A DNA stretch of 64,000 nt from Desulfosporosinus shakirovi (GCF_020595055.1 NZ_JAJDOO010000001.1:344834-408833), one strand, 5' to 3'. Counted from the first letter of the stretch, positions 9,466-18,585 are shown. Numbers and translations: made by a program. The notes: generated by a model from the letters alone, not told the origin.

Positions 9466-10182
9466 TTAAGTTGTCACTAACTTAGGCTTACCAAATTTCA
9501 AGCGGCTGTGAGCACAATTTTGCTGTTCGACACACATCTCACAGGTGATTGCGCAGGACAAGTTTGGCTTACTCAGCTTTTCTCCAACCGGGATAACAAG
9601 CGTATGAGATTTTATCGGAGACATCAACATCGTCTCCCCTAAAGATATGCCCAGCTCTCCCCCATCCAACAAAGTAAACAAGATTTTCTGAGCTTCCAGG
9701 GGAATCTGATAACCACCCGGACATAGATTATGCCCCGTCTGTAAGCCCTGATCTGACACTTGCTTGACAACCATGCCCCTTAACAATTCTAAAGCTTCAT
9801 CAAGCGCCACAGTCCCGCAACCGTCTAAAACCATCCCATCGAGCATCTCCCCATCTTGAAACAAACGGATTGATTCCTCTTCAAGCGAGGAACCGATAGT
9901 CTGGATAGCAATTAAAACCTCCTGAGCCCCCTCAAAGAACGAGGTAGTAGCCCCAACCGGATACTGATTTGCAATAAGAATTTCCCCCGGACCCGAAACC
10001 TCCACCGGTACATAACCATAAATACAGCGAGCATCAACAAGTCCTAACGCTTTGACTCGCATCTCCTCAATGGTTGGCTTAAAGTTCTCACTTCGTTTCG
10101 AATCTGCATCCGGCATACCAATACGCCGATAAATCTCTGAAGTATCTAATTTTAAATTATCCCACTTTATATATTCCATCAC
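9466..10182 (-). CDS. Protein with vitamin B12-dependent methionine synthase activation domain
   Basis: The 238-residue protein resembles the C-terminal SAM-binding reactivation domain of MetH, standing alone. Visible matches are the acidic helix segment VALDEALELLRGM, the PGGYQIPLEAQKILFTLLDG stretch and LGISLGETMLMSPIKSHT, which parallels the IGVSLTES-MMWP motif of MetH. A C-terminal Cys cluster (CAITCEMCVEQQNC) could hold an Fe-S centre. In MetH this domain rescues oxidised cob(II)alamin by reductive methylation. Sitting in a methyltransferase/corrinoid cluster, it probably helps keep the corrinoid protein at 13132 active. That role is inference; RamA-type activators are not seen. Confidence 0.75.
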   Translation of the reverse strand: MMEYIKWDNLKLDTSEIYRRIGMPDADSKRSENFKPTIEEMRVKALGLVDARCIYGYVPVEVSGPGEILIANQYPVGATTSFFEGAQEVLIAIQTIGSSLEEESIRLFQDGEMLDGMVLDGCGTVALDEALELLRGMVVKQVSDQGLQTGHNLCPGGYQIPLEAQKILFTLLDGGELGISLGETMLMSPIKSHTLVIPVGEKLSKPNLSCAITCEMCVEQQNCAHSRLKFGKPKLVTT

Positions 10183-10388
10183 TTATCGATCCTCCAGCCT
10201 AAAAAGAAGAAATCTGACTTTACACTTTTTCCATACTTTCATATCCAAATGCCATGTTCCATCGTTCCGACTCTGTCGACCCAAGCCTTGTGTCCTAACT
10301 TGCACAACATACATAGAAGGCGCATATGAAATGTGCCTTCTCCCTACTTTCTAGCAACGTTCCCCACGACCCAAGCCCGGGGCGCAGG
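10183..10388. other. Intergenic, no gene seen
   Basis: The stretch between the MetH-activation gene and the foldback element carries no open frame with a ribosome site. Nothing else recognised. Confidence 0.5.
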
Positions 10389-10655
10389 GTGACACGAGCG
10401 CGACCTCTTTACGTAAGCAGCTAAGCAAACTTCCGTTTAAGCGACCGACCCCATATACAGGGCAGTGTACAGGGATGTACACTGCCGCCAGTGAGCCACG
10501 GACGGCTCATCGGCACGATAGTCTCCCGTGGAGATTATCGCCGTAGGCGGGTTCTTTAAAAGGATACTATCGCCGAAGGATGAACCCCGCTCCCCAAAGC
10601 CAGTCGCTTAAACGGTTAGTTTGCTCTGCGTCGTAAGCACCGAGCGCTGTGTCAC
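10389..10655. mobile_element. MITE-like foldback element, 267 bp, no ORF
   Basis: Ends GTGACAC (10389-10395) and GTGTCAC (10649-10655) are inverted, and the inversion continues imperfectly for about 55 bases on each side (for example CCGTTTAAGCGAC against GTCGCTTAAACGG). Inside are further hairpins: GGCAGTGTACA-GGGA-TGTACACTGCC, GAGCC/GGCTC and CGATAGTCTCC/GGAGATTATCG. GC content is higher than the flanks. The element ends 8 bases before the hutU stop codon. No flanking target duplication was recognised. It encodes nothing and would need a transposase in trans. Confidence 0.6.
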
Positions 10656-10663
10656 ACAAGCCC

Positions 10664-12676
10664 CTACTTGCATACCCGCTCAATCAACTCATCCTTCGGA
10701 ATAAAAGGCACCGTAATATGCCCCAAACCCTTATACCGCTCATTGAACTCAATGCCGGTCTCAATAGAATGCTCGTTCCTGGCCCAAGCCCGCCGAGCAA
10801 CCCCCCCAATTACATCCCACAAAAGCGCAGACTTAATAACCTCATCCACACGTCCGCTCCCGTCAAGGACCAAGCCAAATCCTCCATTAATAGCTTTACC
10901 AATGCCGACACCCCCGCCATTATGAAGAGAAACCATACTCATCCCTCGAGCGGCATCCCCGACAAAACTTTGCACAGCCATATCTGCCATAACATTACTT
11001 CCATCTTTGATATTCGCCGTCTCTCTAAAGGGAGAATCCGTTCCGCTTACATCGTGATGATCTCGTCCCAGCATGACCGGGCCAATTTCCCCATTGCGAA
11101 TCATCTCATTAAATTTAAGGGCAATCTTAATCCTGCCTTCCGCATCCTGATAAAGAATCCGCGCTTGAGTACCGACAACCAGTTTATTTTTCTCAGCATC
11201 CTTAATCCAAATATAGTTATCCCGATCTTGACCCCTGCGGTTTGGATCGATACACCCCATGGCAGCCTCATCCGTTTTACGCAGATCTTCCCTTTTCCCG
11301 CTCAAACAAACCCATCTAAAAGGCCCATACCCATAATCAAACAGTTCCGGTCCCATAATATCTTCTACATAGGACGGGAAAATAAAGCCATCCTTCTCAT
11401 CCACGCCATTTTTCGAAATCTCATTCACTCCGGCATCATAAACTGCCTTCATAAAAGAATTACCATAGTCGAAGAAGTAAGTGCCTCTTTCGACCAATGT
11501 CCGAATCAATTCAAACTGCCGCACCAAGCTCTGATCCACAAGCTTTTTGAACTCAGCCCGGTCGGTTGCCAGTAACCTGGTCCGCTCCTCAAAAGAAATC
11601 CCTTGTGGGCAGTAGCCGCCTTCATAAGCAACATGACAGGAGGTCTGATCACTGAGCAAATCCACTTTAATCTCATGCTTTACCGCATACTCCAATAAAT
11701 CGACAACGTTACCCTGATAAGCAATGGACATGGGCTCTTTTTTCTGCACATACTCAGCCGCAATCCGGAAGACTTCCTCCAGATCCGCAGACACTCTGCT
11801 TACCCAGCCCTGCTCATGGCGAGTCTTGATTCTGGATTCATCCACTTCAGCGATAATCCCCACACCTCGGGCGATTTCCACAGATTTCCCCTGAGCCCCG
11901 CTCATCCCGCCAAGACCCGACGAGATAAAAAGATGCCCCCTTATATCCCCATCATGAGGAATTCCTAACTTCATTCGCCCGGCATTAAGCAACGTATTAA
12001 AGGTACCGTGCACAATCCCCTGAGGGCCAATATACATCCAACCGCCGGCGGTCATCTGACCATAATTGGCAACACCCATCTGCTCTGCGATTTCCCAATC
12101 CTTCTGATTGTCAAACATCCCGACCATTAAGGCATTCGTTATGATCACCCGCGGGGCTTCCGGACGAGAGGGAAATAATCCCACCGGATGACCTGATTCC
12201 ATGACCAGAGTCTGATGATCCGTCATCACTTCCAGATATTTTTTTATCAAACGATATTGCAGCCAGTTTTGACAGACACTTCCTGTTTCACCATAGGTAA
12301 CAAGCTCATAAGGATAAAGTGCCACCTCAAAATCCAGGTTATTATCGATCATCACCTGAAAAGCCTTGCCCTCTATACAGTTTCCCTGATACTCGTCGAT
12401 AGGTTTACCGGATAATTTCCCCGCGGGACGATAACGATAGGCATAAATCCTGCCCCCGGTCCTTAATTCCTCCAGAAACTCCGGTGCCAACTGTTTATGC
12501 AATTCTTCAGGAACATAGCGCAAAGCATTCTTAAGTGCAATTTTGGTTTGACTGGGAGAGAGGCTAAACCCCCGATCCGGAGCCCGTCTAATCCCTTCCA
12601 CGAATTCCTGCATCTCAGGCAATTCAGGATCCAGCTTAACAGCCATAGCTTGTGATATTTCATAGTTACTGATCAT
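10664..12676 (-). CDS. hutU: Urocanate hydratase, long form
   Basis: HutU adds water to urocanate to give 4-imidazolone-5-propanoate using tightly bound NAD+. Motifs seen are YGQMTAGGWMYIGPQGIVHG, the dinucleotide-region glycines SSGLGGMSGAQGKS, the FRWVCLSGKREDLRKTDEAA region holding the conserved Cys, and GGGVGIGKAINGGFGLVLDG. At 670 residues it belongs to the long urocanase form, about 100 residues above the common bacterial enzyme. ATG 12676 is preferred to GTG 12685 because AGGAG then sits 8 bases away. It lies between the corrinoid gene and the MetH-activation gene, bounded on both sides by small mobile elements. Its partner hutI is in the same run; hutH is absent. Confidence 0.95.
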   Translation of the reverse strand: MISNYEISQAMAVKLDPELPEMQEFVEGIRRAPDRGFSLSPSQTKIALKNALRYVPEELHKQLAPEFLEELRTGGRIYAYRYRPAGKLSGKPIDEYQGNCIEGKAFQVMIDNNLDFEVALYPYELVTYGETGSVCQNWLQYRLIKKYLEVMTDHQTLVMESGHPVGLFPSRPEAPRVIITNALMVGMFDNQKDWEIAEQMGVANYGQMTAGGWMYIGPQGIVHGTFNTLLNAGRMKLGIPHDGDIRGHLFISSGLGGMSGAQGKSVEIARGVGIIAEVDESRIKTRHEQGWVSRVSADLEEVFRIAAEYVQKKEPMSIAYQGNVVDLLEYAVKHEIKVDLLSDQTSCHVAYEGGYCPQGISFEERTRLLATDRAEFKKLVDQSLVRQFELIRTLVERGTYFFDYGNSFMKAVYDAGVNEISKNGVDEKDGFIFPSYVEDIMGPELFDYGYGPFRWVCLSGKREDLRKTDEAAMGCIDPNRRGQDRDNYIWIKDAEKNKLVVGTQARILYQDAEGRIKIALKFNEMIRNGEIGPVMLGRDHHDVSGTDSPFRETANIKDGSNVMADMAVQSFVGDAARGMSMVSLHNGGGVGIGKAINGGFGLVLDGSGRVDEVIKSALLWDVIGGVARRAWARNEHSIETGIEFNERYKGLGHITVPFIPKDELIERVCK

Positions 12677-12710
12677 CCAGCTCACTCCTCACTTAAAATT
12701 CAGCAATTCC

Positions 12711-12937
12711 GGGACTCCACTTCTCAAGTGGGTGTTCCTTATTGGAGGTAGACTCCATCCTACGGCGCGAATGTATTCGTATGTGGATCTGCGCCTTCGG
12801 CATAAGTCTATCCTCAGCGCAATTGTATTCGTTACTGGCCGTGCGCTTTCGGCGATAGTCTCCACCAGAGACTATCGTACTGGAGACTTACGTCACCGAA
12901 GTCTCGATGTTCAGCTTTAGCTGAACCAGTTCACTTT
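12711..12937 (+). mobile_element. Non-autonomous IS200/IS605-like element (copy C, fullest)
   Basis: It begins with GGGACTCCACTTCTCAAGTG, whose CCACTT/AAGTGG arms form a hairpin, then a 170-base core with CGATAGTCTC/GAGACTATCG, and ends CACCGAAGTCTCGATGTTCA leading into the hairpin GTTCAGC-TTTA-GCTGAAC (12909-12926) and CAGTTCACTT. Right ends of IS200/IS605 elements typically show such a TTTA-loop hairpin shortly before a TTCAC-like terminus. There is no transposase or TnpB ORF. The rest of the gap to 13131 shows nothing further. Confidence 0.6.
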
Positions 12938-13131
12938 AAAAACCTTGCTTTACCTTACTACTGAACCAAGCAGGAAAGTCCCAATTAATTCATATTTTTA
13001 GAAATAGGTACAGTTGCCCTTTAGGACTCCTGTACCTATCACTTATACGGATGTTTTCACCGTCGTCTTTATGCTCTAATTTCAAAAATTCAAGTCTAAC
13101 TAACGTTTACCAATCCCACTAATCATAGCTT

Positions 13132-13764
13132 TTAAGCTATGATGCGTCGACACAGCTCTGTTGCCGATGCGGCGTCCGCAGCATATCCATCAGCGCCGAT
13201 TTCATCGGCAAAACTTTGGGAAATAGGTGCCCCGCCAATAACGACCTTAACGGAATCACGCAAGCCCTCTTCTTTTAAAGCCTCAATGGTATCCTTCATG
13301 GAAAGCATGGTCGTTGTTAAAAGAGCGGACAAACCAATAACTTGAGGGGAATGCTCCTTAACAGCTTTTACAAAAGCAGCCGGATCTATGTCTACACCCA
13401 AATCAATAATTTCAAATCCGGCACTTTCCATCATCATAACAACCAGCTTTTTACCGATGTCGTGAAGATCCCCCTTAACTGTCCCGATCACCACTTTACC
13501 GGCGGTAGGCATGTCTTTGTCCGCAATCAACGGTTTTAAGAGTTCAATACCTGTACTCATTGCCTTAGCAGACATCATAACCTCTGGAACATACATATCC
13601 CCTGCTTTGAAACGAACTCCGACCACATTCATGCCCGCCATTAATCCCTGATTGATAATCTCCAAGGGATCATTGCCGTTATCAATCATTTTCTGGGTTA
13701 AATCCTTCGCCCCATTATAATTTCCATTAATCACAAGTTCAGCCAAGCTGGTAAAATCACTCAT
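13132..13764 (-). CDS. Corrinoid (B12-binding) methyl-carrier protein, MttC/MtgC-like
   Basis: The 210-residue protein has an N-terminal four-helix cap (about 1-85) and a B12-binding Rossmann domain with the cobalt-ligand motif GDLHDIGK (D-x-H-x-x-G), then the IGLSALLTTT loop and the terminal GG..ADGYAADA nucleotide-tail site. It accepts a methyl group from an MttB-family methyltransferase on Co(I) and hands it to a second methyltransferase, often making methyltetrahydrofolate; that second enzyme is not in this window. ATG 13764 follows AGGAGGAAATC-type spacing. Two MttB-family genes lie directly upstream in the same direction, the standard gene set. Confidence 0.93.
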   Translation of the reverse strand: MSDFTSLAELVINGNYNGAKDLTQKMIDNGNDPLEIINQGLMAGMNVVGVRFKAGDMYVPEVMMSAKAMSTGIELLKPLIADKDMPTAGKVVIGTVKGDLHDIGKKLVVMMMESAGFEIIDLGVDIDPAAFVKAVKEHSPQVIGLSALLTTTMLSMKDTIEALKEEGLRDSVKVVIGGAPISQSFADEIGADGYAADAASATELCRRIIA

Positions 13765-13936
13765 TAAGATTTCCTCCTCAAATATTGGTTTATCCCCTCA
13801 CCCAAAGTAATCTATTAATACTATCACGTATTTTTCTTCGAGTACTAAATGCCTGTAAGCCGTCACAGGCTTTCTTCCGGAAGTGAGTACACCTGACATT
13901 ATATAAAAATGTCCCATAATGATCAACTAATCTAAA

Positions 13937-15394
13937 TTAAGCTTTCTCCCCAACCTTTTCCTTAGCTTTTCGGAGGATTTCAGCGATTTGTGCCCTTACA
14001 TCCTGGGTGACAGGCTTAGGCTGGTAAGTTTCCAAGACTTGTTTGATCTGGTCCCTGGCACGTTCGATCATCGTCTTACTGCCGCCGGCTGTCCAATTTT
14101 CATAATTGTTAAAGTCCGAGAGATCGGGAAACCAGTTATCCCTAAAATGCTTGGCCGTATGGTCATCCCCAAGGAAGTTTCCTCCCGGGCCAACCCGCAT
14201 GATGGACTCTACACCCAAGGACTCTTTATCAGTATTGATCCCCTTCAGTAACCGGCGAGTCCTGCCAATAACCTCGTTGGAAATAACCAACAATTCTAAG
14301 GAACCCGTTATACCGAACTCCATATAGAAAACATCATGCATAATATTGCACCCTTGAAGGGCTCCCATCATGGTGAACATTGTCGACTCCGCGATAGCCT
14401 GTTCGTCACAAACCTTGGAATTACTGCACCCGGCATAGCCCCAAGAGGGAAGTTGATAGTAATGAGCCAGATCAACAGCGCCCCCTTGAAAGAGTACCGC
14501 TTCCGGAGTTCCATAAACCGCCTGCATCGTTCGCATATCAAGCGGGGAATTTCCATAACCGTAAATAAAGGGAGCCCCCGGAGCCTTTAACTGGTGAATG
14601 ATTAAGCCGCTCAACGCTTCCGCATTAGCCTGCACCAAGGCCCCTGCAATTGTAGTAGGCACGGAAGCACCCGCCACACCACCGCAGGCAAAATTCGCGG
14701 GAACCCTATTTTCGGCTGCAATCAACAGTTTTTCGACGGACTCCTTCGGATGTTGAAGAGGGGAGGTAGGTTCAGTATAAATCATAAACAGAGGCTTCTG
14801 ACGCAAGCGCTCCTTCCCACCCACAGCACAAGCTGCCATTTCAATAATATCCAGAAGAGTATCCCCATCTTCAGCAATCACTACCTGAGGTTTCTCAGTA
14901 TTTTGAACCATAATGGCATATTGTTCACGATTAATCATACGAGGGTCTACATCGGACAATAAACCCATGGACATGACAAAATCGATATTCGGTAATTTGT
15001 CACAAAGTCTAATAGCATTAGTGACATCTTCTTGACGCCAACTCCGCCTCTCTAAAGTGAAGGGATCCAAGTAGTTGAGGGTATCAGACCCGGTACCGAA
15101 GTAAACATTAGCCCCTTCAAGATGAAGCGCCGCCTCTCCCTTGCGGTTATACAGAGTCACACGCGAAGGAGCCGACTGCAATGCTTGCTTGACCAGAAAA
15201 CTTGGGAAATAAACCCGATTACCCTTTTCCACATGTGCCCCGGCTTGCCGAAGCAATTCCACTGCCTCCTCATGGTGAATCACCATGCCTGTGTCTTCAA
15301 GAACTTGACAACTTGCGAGATGAATCTCCTCTGCTTGTTTTTCCGTGAGTGTTCGAAAGAACAGTCCGTTTCCGTGCGAGCTTCCAACTCCCAT
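13937..15394 (-). CDS. MttB superfamily methyltransferase, non-pyrrolysine type (paralogue 1)
   Basis: The 485-residue protein reads through with no in-frame TAG, so it is the non-pyrrolysine branch of the trimethylamine methyltransferase superfamily, whose characterised members (such as MtgB) demethylate glycine betaine or other quaternary amines onto a corrinoid protein. Family features are the N-terminal LTEKQAEEIHLASCQVLED helix, YFGTGSDT, the TIM-barrel core with NFACGGVAGASVPTTIAGAL, and GCSNSKVCDEQAIAESTMF. It is followed by its corrinoid partner at 13132. The second copy at 15549 is clearly divergent, suggesting two substrates or two subunits. The substrate is not readable from sequence; nearby betaine-type uptake supports a quaternary amine. 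Confidence 0.9.
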   Translation of the reverse strand: MGVGSSHGNGLFFRTLTEKQAEEIHLASCQVLEDTGMVIHHEEAVELLRQAGAHVEKGNRVYFPSFLVKQALQSAPSRVTLYNRKGEAALHLEGANVYFGTGSDTLNYLDPFTLERRSWRQEDVTNAIRLCDKLPNIDFVMSMGLLSDVDPRMINREQYAIMVQNTEKPQVVIAEDGDTLLDIIEMAACAVGGKERLRQKPLFMIYTEPTSPLQHPKESVEKLLIAAENRVPANFACGGVAGASVPTTIAGALVQANAEALSGLIIHQLKAPGAPFIYGYGNSPLDMRTMQAVYGTPEAVLFQGGAVDLAHYYQLPSWGYAGCSNSKVCDEQAIAESTMFTMMGALQGCNIMHDVFYMEFGITGSLELLVISNEVIGRTRRLLKGINTDKESLGVESIMRVGPGGNFLGDDHTAKHFRDNWFPDLSDFNNYENWTAGGSKTMIERARDQIKQVLETYQPKPVTQDVRAQIAEILRKAKEKVGEKA

Positions 15395-15468
15395 TGAGTG
15401 TAACCCCTTTCATTTGTTCATGCCAACTGCCGTTATTTAAAGCTTATTTAACTTCTTTATTTAAATCG

Positions 15469-15550
15469 TGAGACTCCCATATCTACAAGTGGGAGTTGTA
15501 TCCCCGTCACCGAAGTTTCGATGTTCAACTTCAGGTGAACGGGTTCACTT
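15469..15550 (+). repeat. IS200/IS605-like element, minimal form (copy D)
   Basis: Only the two terminal modules remain: GAGACTCCCA with a CTCCCA/TGGGAG stem, then CACCGAAGTTTCGATGTTCA leading to the hairpin GTTCAAC-TTCA-GGTGAAC (15523-15540) and GGGTTCACTT. The last bases overlap the stop codon of the MttB gene at 15549. Confidence 0.6.
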
Positions 15551-17018
15551 ATCTTTTACTTGTTGCTTTGGCTTTTTCCGTCTCAGCAATAATCTCATTT
15601 AATCCCTCACGGATTCCTCCATCCAACAGTTCCGAAGTATGGGTGGCCACGATATATTTAGTTAATTCCTCAGCCTTGTCTTCCATCGATTTAGACCCCT
15701 GCTCTTCCCAGATCTCCCAGAATGAGCTGTTGAACTGTTTAGACGACCAAATCTCTTCACGGAAGTGTTTAAAGGTATGTTCATGGCTAACGTAGTTCCC
15801 GCCGGGTCCCACTTCATTGATCACATCCACAGCCATGGTCTCTTCATCAATTCGAGTTCCTCTCCCCATGTAACGGGCATTATCCATATAGTCATTACAC
15901 ATAGTAAGGAAAGTCAGGGAACCAGTCTTTCCACCTTCCAAATAGCCCACATCATGGACCAGGTTAGCACCCATTAACTGAGCCATCAAAATCCCATTTC
16001 CAGCTTCCATGCCAGCCTGAGCATCAGGTATCGGGGAATTAACACACCCTGCCTCCGTAAAGTTTGGAATTCCATAAAACTGTGACAATTGAGTCATAAT
16101 AGCGTAGTTCATCATCGTCTCCGGAGATCCATACAAGGTCGCAGTGGTCTTCATATCCATAGGAGTAGCACCGCCGCCGATGATAATCGGAGCTCCCTTT
16201 TGTTTTAGTTGAGCCATAACCACCCCTGCCAGCGCTTCAGCATTCATCAAAACGATGGTTCCGGCTTTCGTAACCGGTGTTGTAGCCCCGGACAAAACTC
16301 CCGGAGTATAAACAACGGGCACTCCATATTCAAAGCAAGCAAACATCTTGCCCACTCCGTCATTGGTGTGCACCAAGGGGGAGATCGGCTCGGAATAAAG
16401 AATCATAAACGGATTTTTTCGCAGTTCCTCTTTACCGCCGACCACTAAAGCAGCCATCTCTAATTGCGCCCGCATATTGATTTCATCATGGGCAGTAACA
16501 ATCATGGGTTTTGTCGTATTAGTAACCATAGCTTCTAACTGATGCAGATCACTCACTTTTGAGTTCGTGTCCGCAGCAATGGCATAACTCATGACAAAAT
16601 CATAATTAGGCAGAAAATCCATGACTCGGCAAGCCCGTTCCACATCCCTCTTACCGGAGCGTCTCCGCTTACCCGTTTCTAAATCTATGGTATAAGGCAG
16701 GTCTGAGCCTGTCCCGAAATAGGTTCGATTCTTTTCCAAGGGCATAACCCGTTGCCCCTTCCGATTAGCAACCACAATTTTGCGCGGCGCTAAGCGCAGG
16801 CATTCCTCAACCAGCCAACTCGGAATACGAACCCGGTTCTCATTGACAATGCATCCCGCATCTTTTAATAACTGTAACGCTTCCGGGTGATCTACTTTAA
16901 CTCCGGTTCGTTCTAAGACTTCTAAAGTCGCAAAATGAATTTCCTCGATCTGTCCCTCACTCACCCAGCGTAAAAATGGCGTTGTTTGTTCTATACTATT
17001 GGAGCGAATCTTTCTCAT
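15549..17018 (-). CDS. MttB superfamily methyltransferase, non-pyrrolysine type (paralogue 2)
   Basis: A 489-residue relative of the protein at 13937, sharing the N-terminal GQIEEIHFATLEVLERTG helix, YFGTGSDLPYTIDLETG, the YGVPVVYTPGVLSGATTPVT core and EAGCVNSPIPDAQAGMEAGN. No in-frame TAG, so pyrrolysine is not used. It would move a methyl group from a quaternary or tertiary amine to the corrinoid protein. It is the first gene after the sigma-54 promoter match at 17270-17285, about 250 bases upstream. The leader is unusually long. Copy D of the hairpin element abuts its stop codon. Confidence 0.9.
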   Translation of the reverse strand: MRKIRSNSIEQTTPFLRWVSEGQIEEIHFATLEVLERTGVKVDHPEALQLLKDAGCIVNENRVRIPSWLVEECLRLAPRKIVVANRKGQRVMPLEKNRTYFGTGSDLPYTIDLETGKRRRSGKRDVERACRVMDFLPNYDFVMSYAIAADTNSKVSDLHQLEAMVTNTTKPMIVTAHDEINMRAQLEMAALVVGGKEELRKNPFMILYSEPISPLVHTNDGVGKMFACFEYGVPVVYTPGVLSGATTPVTKAGTIVLMNAEALAGVVMAQLKQKGAPIIIGGGATPMDMKTTATLYGSPETMMNYAIMTQLSQFYGIPNFTEAGCVNSPIPDAQAGMEAGNGILMAQLMGANLVHDVGYLEGGKTGSLTFLTMCNDYMDNARYMGRGTRIDEETMAVDVINEVGPGGNYVSHEHTFKHFREEIWSSKQFNSSFWEIWEEQGSKSMEDKAEELTKYIVATHTSELLDGGIREGLNEIIAETEKAKATSKR

Positions 17019-17604
17019 TCATGTTACCTGGTTAATAAAACTTGGACAAAACCTAACCTTATCCTTTCCTAATTCTTGATGTATTGTTTATTTACCTCTC
17101 CAAGTTTTGAACATAATTTGTCCGTCTTAGTATCTCCAGAGTTATCTCCAATACCTGACAACGAAAGCTAAGTCTCAGCAAAGACGGCCGCCTTAGTTGC
17201 CCTTATACTCTCTCCATGACGACCTATACACTTCGAGTAAGGTATCTCTATAACTATAGTTGTAAGTACTGCAAGATTTATGCCATCCCTTAGACTGGGA
17301 GTGGGTTTTTTAAAATCAATACTTACTATTACTATATCGGTATCCTAAAGGGTTTTCTTCACTTTTAAAATCAAGAGTTTAGCCACTCTATAAACATGCA
17401 AAAGCAAAGCACCAAAATAATTTGCACTTCTTCTTTCTTCTTACTCCGCCTCACTGTCGCGCTTCCACAAGCGCATAATTTCTTTGCTACGCTAAATTTT
17501 ATTGCTGTATTTCTTTAACAATCGATTCGAACCAAGGAAATTCATAATATTTCTCATTGGGCCTATGAAATGAAGCAGTTGTCCCTGTTAAAAAAGCAGA
17601 CCTT
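17019..17604. other. Long leader and intergenic region of the methyltransferase genes
   Basis: No gene. It holds the sigma-54 promoter match and a possible plus-strand terminator-like hairpin near 17283-17316 (CCATCCC/GGGAGTGG then a T-run), which overlaps the promoter. About 240 bases lie between the predicted transcription start and the methyltransferase ATG; no known riboswitch was recognised there. Confidence 0.5.
17270..17285 (-). promoter_or_regulatory. Sigma-54 (-24/-12) promoter
   Basis: On the minus strand TGGCAT-AAATC-TTGCA: the GG and GC are exactly ten bases apart and both boxes match the sigma-54 consensus closely. It points at the MttB genes. The PAS/sigma-54 activator at 22703 is the likely regulator. 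Confidence 0.75.
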
Positions 17605-18585
17605 TTATCCTTCAATCACAGAAATAGCCTTAGCAGGGCAAGCCTCTTCACAAATCCCGCATCCCCAACACTTGGTCGGGTCAAACTCAACCTTGCTTCG
17701 ACGTTTACCCTTGACCATCACTTCCGCCTCTCCTATATAAAAAGCCCCAAAATTACAACGCTTAGCGCAAGCACCACAATGCAAACACTTAGAGTCATCC
17801 CTCTGAACCAGGATCTGACTCACCGGGAATACACCCTTGGTCTCTTTTTCTTGAGCCAAACGCAAGGGATAACAACAGCAGGAGCAACAATTGCAAATAT
17901 AAGTGGGCCCCTTAGTCCGCCAGTCACTGTTCACTTGATGCATTAGACCTTTCTTATGAGCCGCCTTCACCATTTCCTTGGCTTCTTCCTTCGTCAGCGA
18001 CCGCCCAAAGGTCCGATCAGTTATCGAATCATTAAAGCTTAAACAGGTTTCTGTCGGCTTAACACAATGGCTTGCTAACTTACGACAATTACACGGAACT
18101 ACCCTGATATCACTCACAGACTCAAGTACTTCATCAAGGTCTTCAATCAATAAAAACTGCTCCGGAGCCCTATCCACCGCTTCCTTATTGATCAGCGAAT
18201 CCAGATAGGAATTCATCTTCCCTGCATAAACCTGATAACACCACTGATCCAAAGCCTGCCGCAAATCCTTGTCAATCAAAGGATAGCTTTCGTCAAACTT
18301 ACACACATAATCCAAGAGCTCATAAAAATCCGCCCCAAAATAAACTAGCTCTCCATCAAACTCTTCTCTATGAACAATATGTTTATCATAACAGGCATCT
18401 AATAAAACCTGAGCATCTTCAAAAGAACAATCCAGCCTTGCAACAATTTCTGAGACAGAACACTTTTCACCATTAAGCCCAACCACAAGACCCATCTCAC
18501 CCTCAGACACAAACCGATCCATATGGAAAACAACGAATTCCGGCACACCAAACAAAGACACAAACCTCTCAAGCACAGCCATCAA
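17605..18585 (-). CDS. Ferredoxin-like [4Fe-4S] protein with N-terminal winged-helix-like region
   Basis: The C-terminal third has two ferredoxin motifs, CLHCGACAKRC and CWGCGICEEAC, each closing with a distant C-P or C-N, so two [4Fe-4S] clusters are expected. A central Cys-rich region (VVPCNCRKLASHC, YICNCCSCCCYPL) may bind another cluster. The N-terminal 90 residues resemble a small helix-turn-helix or winged-helix fold (CSVSEIVARLDCSFEDAQVL). The product is 326 residues, cytosolic. Such proteins recur beside MttB-family methyltransferases, where low-potential electrons are needed to return oxidised corrinoid to Co(I). That role is inference. A terminator at 18620 separates it from the uptake genes. 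Confidence 0.75.
   Translation of the reverse strand: MMAVLERFVSLFGVPEFVVFHMDRFVSEGEMGLVVGLNGEKCSVSEIVARLDCSFEDAQVLLDACYDKHIVHREEFDGELVYFGADFYELLDYVCKFDESYPLIDKDLRQALDQWCYQVYAGKMNSYLDSLINKEAVDRAPEQFLLIEDLDEVLESVSDIRVVPCNCRKLASHCVKPTETCLSFNDSITDRTFGRSLTKEEAKEMVKAAHKKGLMHQVNSDWRTKGPTYICNCCSCCCYPLRLAQEKETKGVFPVSQILVQRDDSKCLHCGACAKRCNFGAFYIGEAEVMVKGKRRSKVEFDPTKCWGCGICEEACPAKAISVIEG

Noticed and set aside
10649..11575. 308-codon plus-strand ORF
   Set aside because: It lies wholly antisense to hutU, has no ribosome site and no family features; hutU is unambiguous.
13937..17018. Possible pyrrolysine-containing MttB genes
   Set aside because: Both frames run through without any in-frame TAG, so they belong to the non-pyrrolysine branch.
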